Shown here: positions 6,113 through 8,284 of the stretch, piece after piece
Layout: every line of letters begins with the position of its first letter
How positions within the stretch are numbered: the first letter of the stretch is position 1
NCBI GenBank assembly: GCA_030635865.1
Contig: DAOVYA010000056.1
Span: 1 to 8,284, forward strand
DNA: 8,284 bases
Direction: 5' to 3'
DNA from: Gammaproteobacteria bacterium
Lineage (GTDB): Bacteria > Pseudomonadota > Gammaproteobacteria > UBA9214
The notes under the pieces: generated by a model
Databases searched by the model: none
What the model saw: only the letters and a program-made list of their open reading frames with translations
Told to the model about the DNA's origin: nothing
Program-made: the position numbers and the translations under genes

Positions 6113-8089
6113 CTATGGGGATGAAACAACGACCAGGTGTGGCCCCATGATCTGGGCAAGGTTATTCAGTGGTTGTGGCTTGGCATAGGCATAACCCTGC
6201 GCATAATTTACACCCATTCTGCGCAGTTCTTCAGCCAGTTCAAGTGTTTCAACATACTCGGCTATGGTCTCCTTGCCAAGCAGATGCCCAAGTTCATTGA
6301 TGGATTTGACCATGGCGTGATCAATCGGGTCTGCAAGTATGTTGCGCACAAATGCCCCGTCTATTTTCAGGAAATCCACGGGCAGTTTTTTCAGATATGT
6401 GAAAGAAGACAGACCGCTGCCGAAGTCATCCAGTGAAAATCTGAAGCCACAGCCACGCAGGGTCAGCATGAAGCCAGTTGCAGAAATGATATTCGCAACT
6501 GCTGCAGTCTCTGTGACTTCAAAGACTACCCTCTCGGGGTCAGCGCCGGTTTTTTCCATTTCGTTGATGATGAACCTCAACATTTCCGGATTGCCAATGG
6601 ATTGTCCGGAAAGGTTGATGGAGATGGTTACCGGCCACTTTCTGCATGCAGGCTCATTGGCCAGCCACTCCATCGAATGACTGATAACCCAGCGATCGAT
6701 ACTGGTTACGATGTTGTATTTCTCGCTGGCGGGGAGAAAGGCGCCGGGGGCAATAACCGTGCCGTCTTCATCAATCATGCGCAGCAGGATTTCTATGTGC
6801 TTGTCATGACCATGGCGGTCTGCGCAGGGAACAATAGGCTGAAAAAACAGTGCAAACCGGTCCTCATCCAGTGCCTTTGTAAGCCGGGATACCCATTGCA
6901 TTTCACCATGACGTTCCTGGAGACGCCGGTCTCCCAGATGTGCGATCTTTACCTGGCTGCGACCGGACTCCTTGGCAATGTAGCAGGCGGAGTCTGCTGC
7001 ACTCATCGCACTGGCAAGATCCCTGGTGCTGTGATCAATTGGAACGACACCAATACTGATACCCAGCGTGAAAGAGTTTTTACCCCAGGTAAATTGAAAT
7101 GCCTCGATCTCAGCCAGCAACTCATTGGCAATTTCGACCGCTCTGTCGAGCGGACAGTCCTCAAGCAACATGCCGAATTCATCACCACCAAGGCGGCCCA
7201 GGGTATCGCGCTGACGTACGGTGCCGTGAAACAAGTGTGCAAGTTTCTTTAGTAGTTCATCGCCCGCTGCATGGCCACAGGTATCGTTTACGACCTTGAA
7301 CTGGTCAAGATCCATGTATAAAAGTGCATGTGTGGACGCTTCTGCGCGGGTATGTTCAATTGCGCGTTCAACTCGGGATTCAAACTCATGCCTGTTAATC
7401 AATCCGGTAAGTGAATCATGTGATGCGTGGTAAGCGAGTTGCTGGTTCTTTTTGCTGGCACGGGTAATAACGGTCCGGGCAACCAGCAATGAGAACAGCA
7501 AGGCTACTCCGGTCAGTGCGAGCAAAAGTTGCCTGGTTCCTGAGTAGCGGTCCTTGGTGGCCTTCAATGCCTGCTCTGTATTGGTTTTTTCAAAGGCAAC
7601 TAGTGCTTCAAGAACAACAAGTATTTTTTGCTGGTATTCGGCAGCTTTTTTTATGGTTTTGTCTGTTTCGGCTGCCGGTGCTTCGCTCATCAGCAGGCTG
7701 GCAGCGTCGTTGTTAATGGGTTGTGCAATCCTTATTAATTGTTGTAACTCTTCAATAATTTCGTGTTCATATTTATCCATGCCAAGACCGGTCAGCTTTT
7801 CCCTGGCAACCCGGTATTTTCCGGCATGACTCGTGAATCGCAGGTGTTCTTCGTCGCGGTCAAAGATATCACTCGTGAGTTGCATGGTTTTGAGACTTTC
7901 GGATCTCAGGCGAATGGCATCACGCATATCATTGGCCGCTGCAGTTTTGATATTGGTGACCTTGACCAGCTTTTCCATGCTCTCGTTGATTGACTGGAGT
8001 TGTGCCAGGGATATAAATACCAGTGAAAAGATCAGGGCCAGGATGACCATTAACCCAAGTACAACAGGTGTGTATATATCGTTTTTCAT
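6113..8089 (-). CDS. Membrane-bound GGDEF-EAL protein (diguanylate cyclase / c-di-GMP phosphodiesterase)
   Basis: Inner-membrane c-di-GMP signalling protein of 658 residues. A membrane span at about 7-30 is followed by a helical region at about 31-186 that is probably periplasmic and resembles four-helix-bundle sensor domains, then a second span at about 187-206. The GGDEF domain (about 217-382) has DSLTGLINR (225-233), an intact GGDEF at 301-305, and an allosteric I-site R292-x2-D295 five residues before it. The EAL domain (about 397-640) has the signature as E433-I-L-L-R rather than EAL, but keeps N492, E524, D554-D555, K575, E611 and Q631, the residues used for metal binding and catalysis. 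Both activities are therefore possible, with net direction unknown. The ATG at 8087-8089 is chosen; a TTG one codon upstream is possible, and neither has a clear Shine-Dalgarno sequence. It is transcribed toward argE with a 146-bp gap containing the REP pair. No specific gene name is justified. Confidence 0.93.
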   Translation of the reverse strand: MKNDIYTPVVLGLMVILALIFSLVFISLAQLQSINESMEKLVKVTNIKTAAANDMRDAIRLRSESLKTMQLTSDIFDRDEEHLRFTSHAGKYRVAREKLTGLGMDKYEHEIIEELQQLIRIAQPINNDAASLLMSEAPAAETDKTIKKAAEYQQKILVVLEALVAFEKTNTEQALKATKDRYSGTRQLLLALTGVALLFSLLVARTVITRASKKNQQLAYHASHDSLTGLINRHEFESRVERAIEHTRAEASTHALLYMDLDQFKVVNDTCGHAAGDELLKKLAHLFHGTVRQRDTLGRLGGDEFGMLLEDCPLDRAVEIANELLAEIEAFQFTWGKNSFTLGISIGVVPIDHSTRDLASAMSAADSACYIAKESGRSQVKIAHLGDRRLQERHGEMQWVSRLTKALDEDRFALFFQPIVPCADRHGHDKHIEILLRMIDEDGTVIAPGAFLPASEKYNIVTSIDRWVISHSMEWLANEPACRKWPVTISINLSGQSIGNPEMLRFIINEMEKTGADPERVVFEVTETAAVANIISATGFMLTLRGCGFRFSLDDFGSGLSSFTYLKKLPVDFLKIDGAFVRNILADPIDHAMVKSINELGHLLGKETIAEYVETLELAEELRRMGVNYAQGYAYAKPQPLNNLAQIMGPHLVVVSSP

Positions 8090-8257
8090 CAATCGCCGGT
8101 TTGTTTCAGTATGTCAAATAACAAGACCACTTTTTAGATGGACGGATATAGGGAAGTTCATCGGCGATACGGGTGGGTTCTTGAGCGGGGGCGGGCGGCA
8201 GATGTGACATCTACAGGGCCGGCGAACTATATCGGCCGGCTGAATGAAGGCTTTAGA
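8090..8257. other. Upstream region of the GGDEF-EAL gene with two palindromes
   Basis: No gene is supported here. The region contains a 13-nt palindrome AGATGTGACATCT (8200-8212). It is followed by two GCCGGC palindromes (8218-8223 and 8235-8240) that can pair with each other across an 11-nt loop. On the minus strand a TTGACA hexamer occurs close to the start codon but has no properly spaced -10 before the coding region, so I do not call a promoter. The palindromes could be regulator sites or a terminator/hairpin for a neighbour outside the window. Confidence 0.4.
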
Positions 8258-8284
8258 AGGTAAAGAGTGAGAAGTAAGAAGTAA
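8258..8284 (+). repeat. Second copy of the AAGTAAR heptamer array, cut by the window end
   Basis: Units AGGTAAA, GAGTGAG, AAGTAAG and AAGTAA run to the last base. The 12-mer GTAAAGAGTGAG (8260-8271) is identical to the reverse complement of 2314-2325 in the gspF/cpdA spacer, so both belong to one dispersed family. It continues beyond the window and may have an inverted partner arm there. Confidence 0.75.

Noticed and set aside
6097..6150. Plus-strand GAAGGAG followed by ATG at 6106, like a ribosome binding site and start
   Set aside because: The frame ends after 14 codons, lies antisense to the end of the GGDEF-EAL gene, and has no promoter evidence.
6602..7252. 216-codon plus-strand open frame inside the GGDEF-EAL gene
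   Set aside because: It is antisense to strongly conserved GGDEF and EAL motifs, and its translation resembles no family I know. It is a shadow frame.
1..8284. A previously undescribed multi-gene system
   Set aside because: All five long genes belong to familiar families with intact motifs, and no unknown conserved gene cluster, defence module or mobile cargo is present. Only the intergenic repeats stand out.

Overview
The window looks like chromosomal DNA from a gammaproteobacterium. The evidence is a GspE/GspF pair typical of type II secretion, a CpdA with the enterobacterial-type C-terminus, a classical two-domain ArgA next to ArgE (the linear acetylated arginine route of gammaproteobacteria), and a membrane-bound GGDEF-EAL protein. 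GC content is moderate by eye. I cannot name a genus. The gene content is housekeeping, secretion and signalling; I see no phage, IS, CRISPR, toxin-antitoxin or defence gene and no tRNA or rRNA.

Layout: (1) 1-2269, plus strand: the 3' part of gspE, then gspF after an unusually long 201-bp gap that holds a long inverted repeat. (2) 2269-2343: an inverted array of A-rich heptamers that fills the whole space between convergent gspF and cpdA. (3) 2344-3165, minus: cpdA (cAMP phosphodiesterase), preceded by a 285-bp leader/intergenic region with a credible sigma70-type promoter. (4) 3451-5966, minus: argE then argA, 20 bp apart with good ribosome binding sites, so probably one operon. (5) 5986-6044: a pair of inverted GTAG-headed REP elements. 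(6) 6113-8089, minus: a two-membrane-segment GGDEF-EAL protein. (7) 8090-8284: its upstream region, ending in a second piece of the heptamer array at the window edge.

How the genes work together: GspE (cytoplasmic ATPase) and GspF (inner-membrane platform) drive assembly of the type II secretion pseudopilus. ArgA makes N-acetylglutamate, the first step of arginine synthesis, and ArgE removes the acetyl group from N-acetylornithine later in the same pathway. CpdA removes cAMP, and the GGDEF-EAL protein makes and/or breaks c-di-GMP. These are four separate functional units that happen to be adjacent.

The most interesting material is between the genes. Three unrelated families of short inverted repeats occupy intergenic spaces: a 10-bp-unit CCACGGAA type, a 7-bp-unit AAGTAAR type (two sites), and a GTAG-type REP pair whose two hairpins differ by a compensatory base-pair swap. 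I found no convincing new multi-gene system here.
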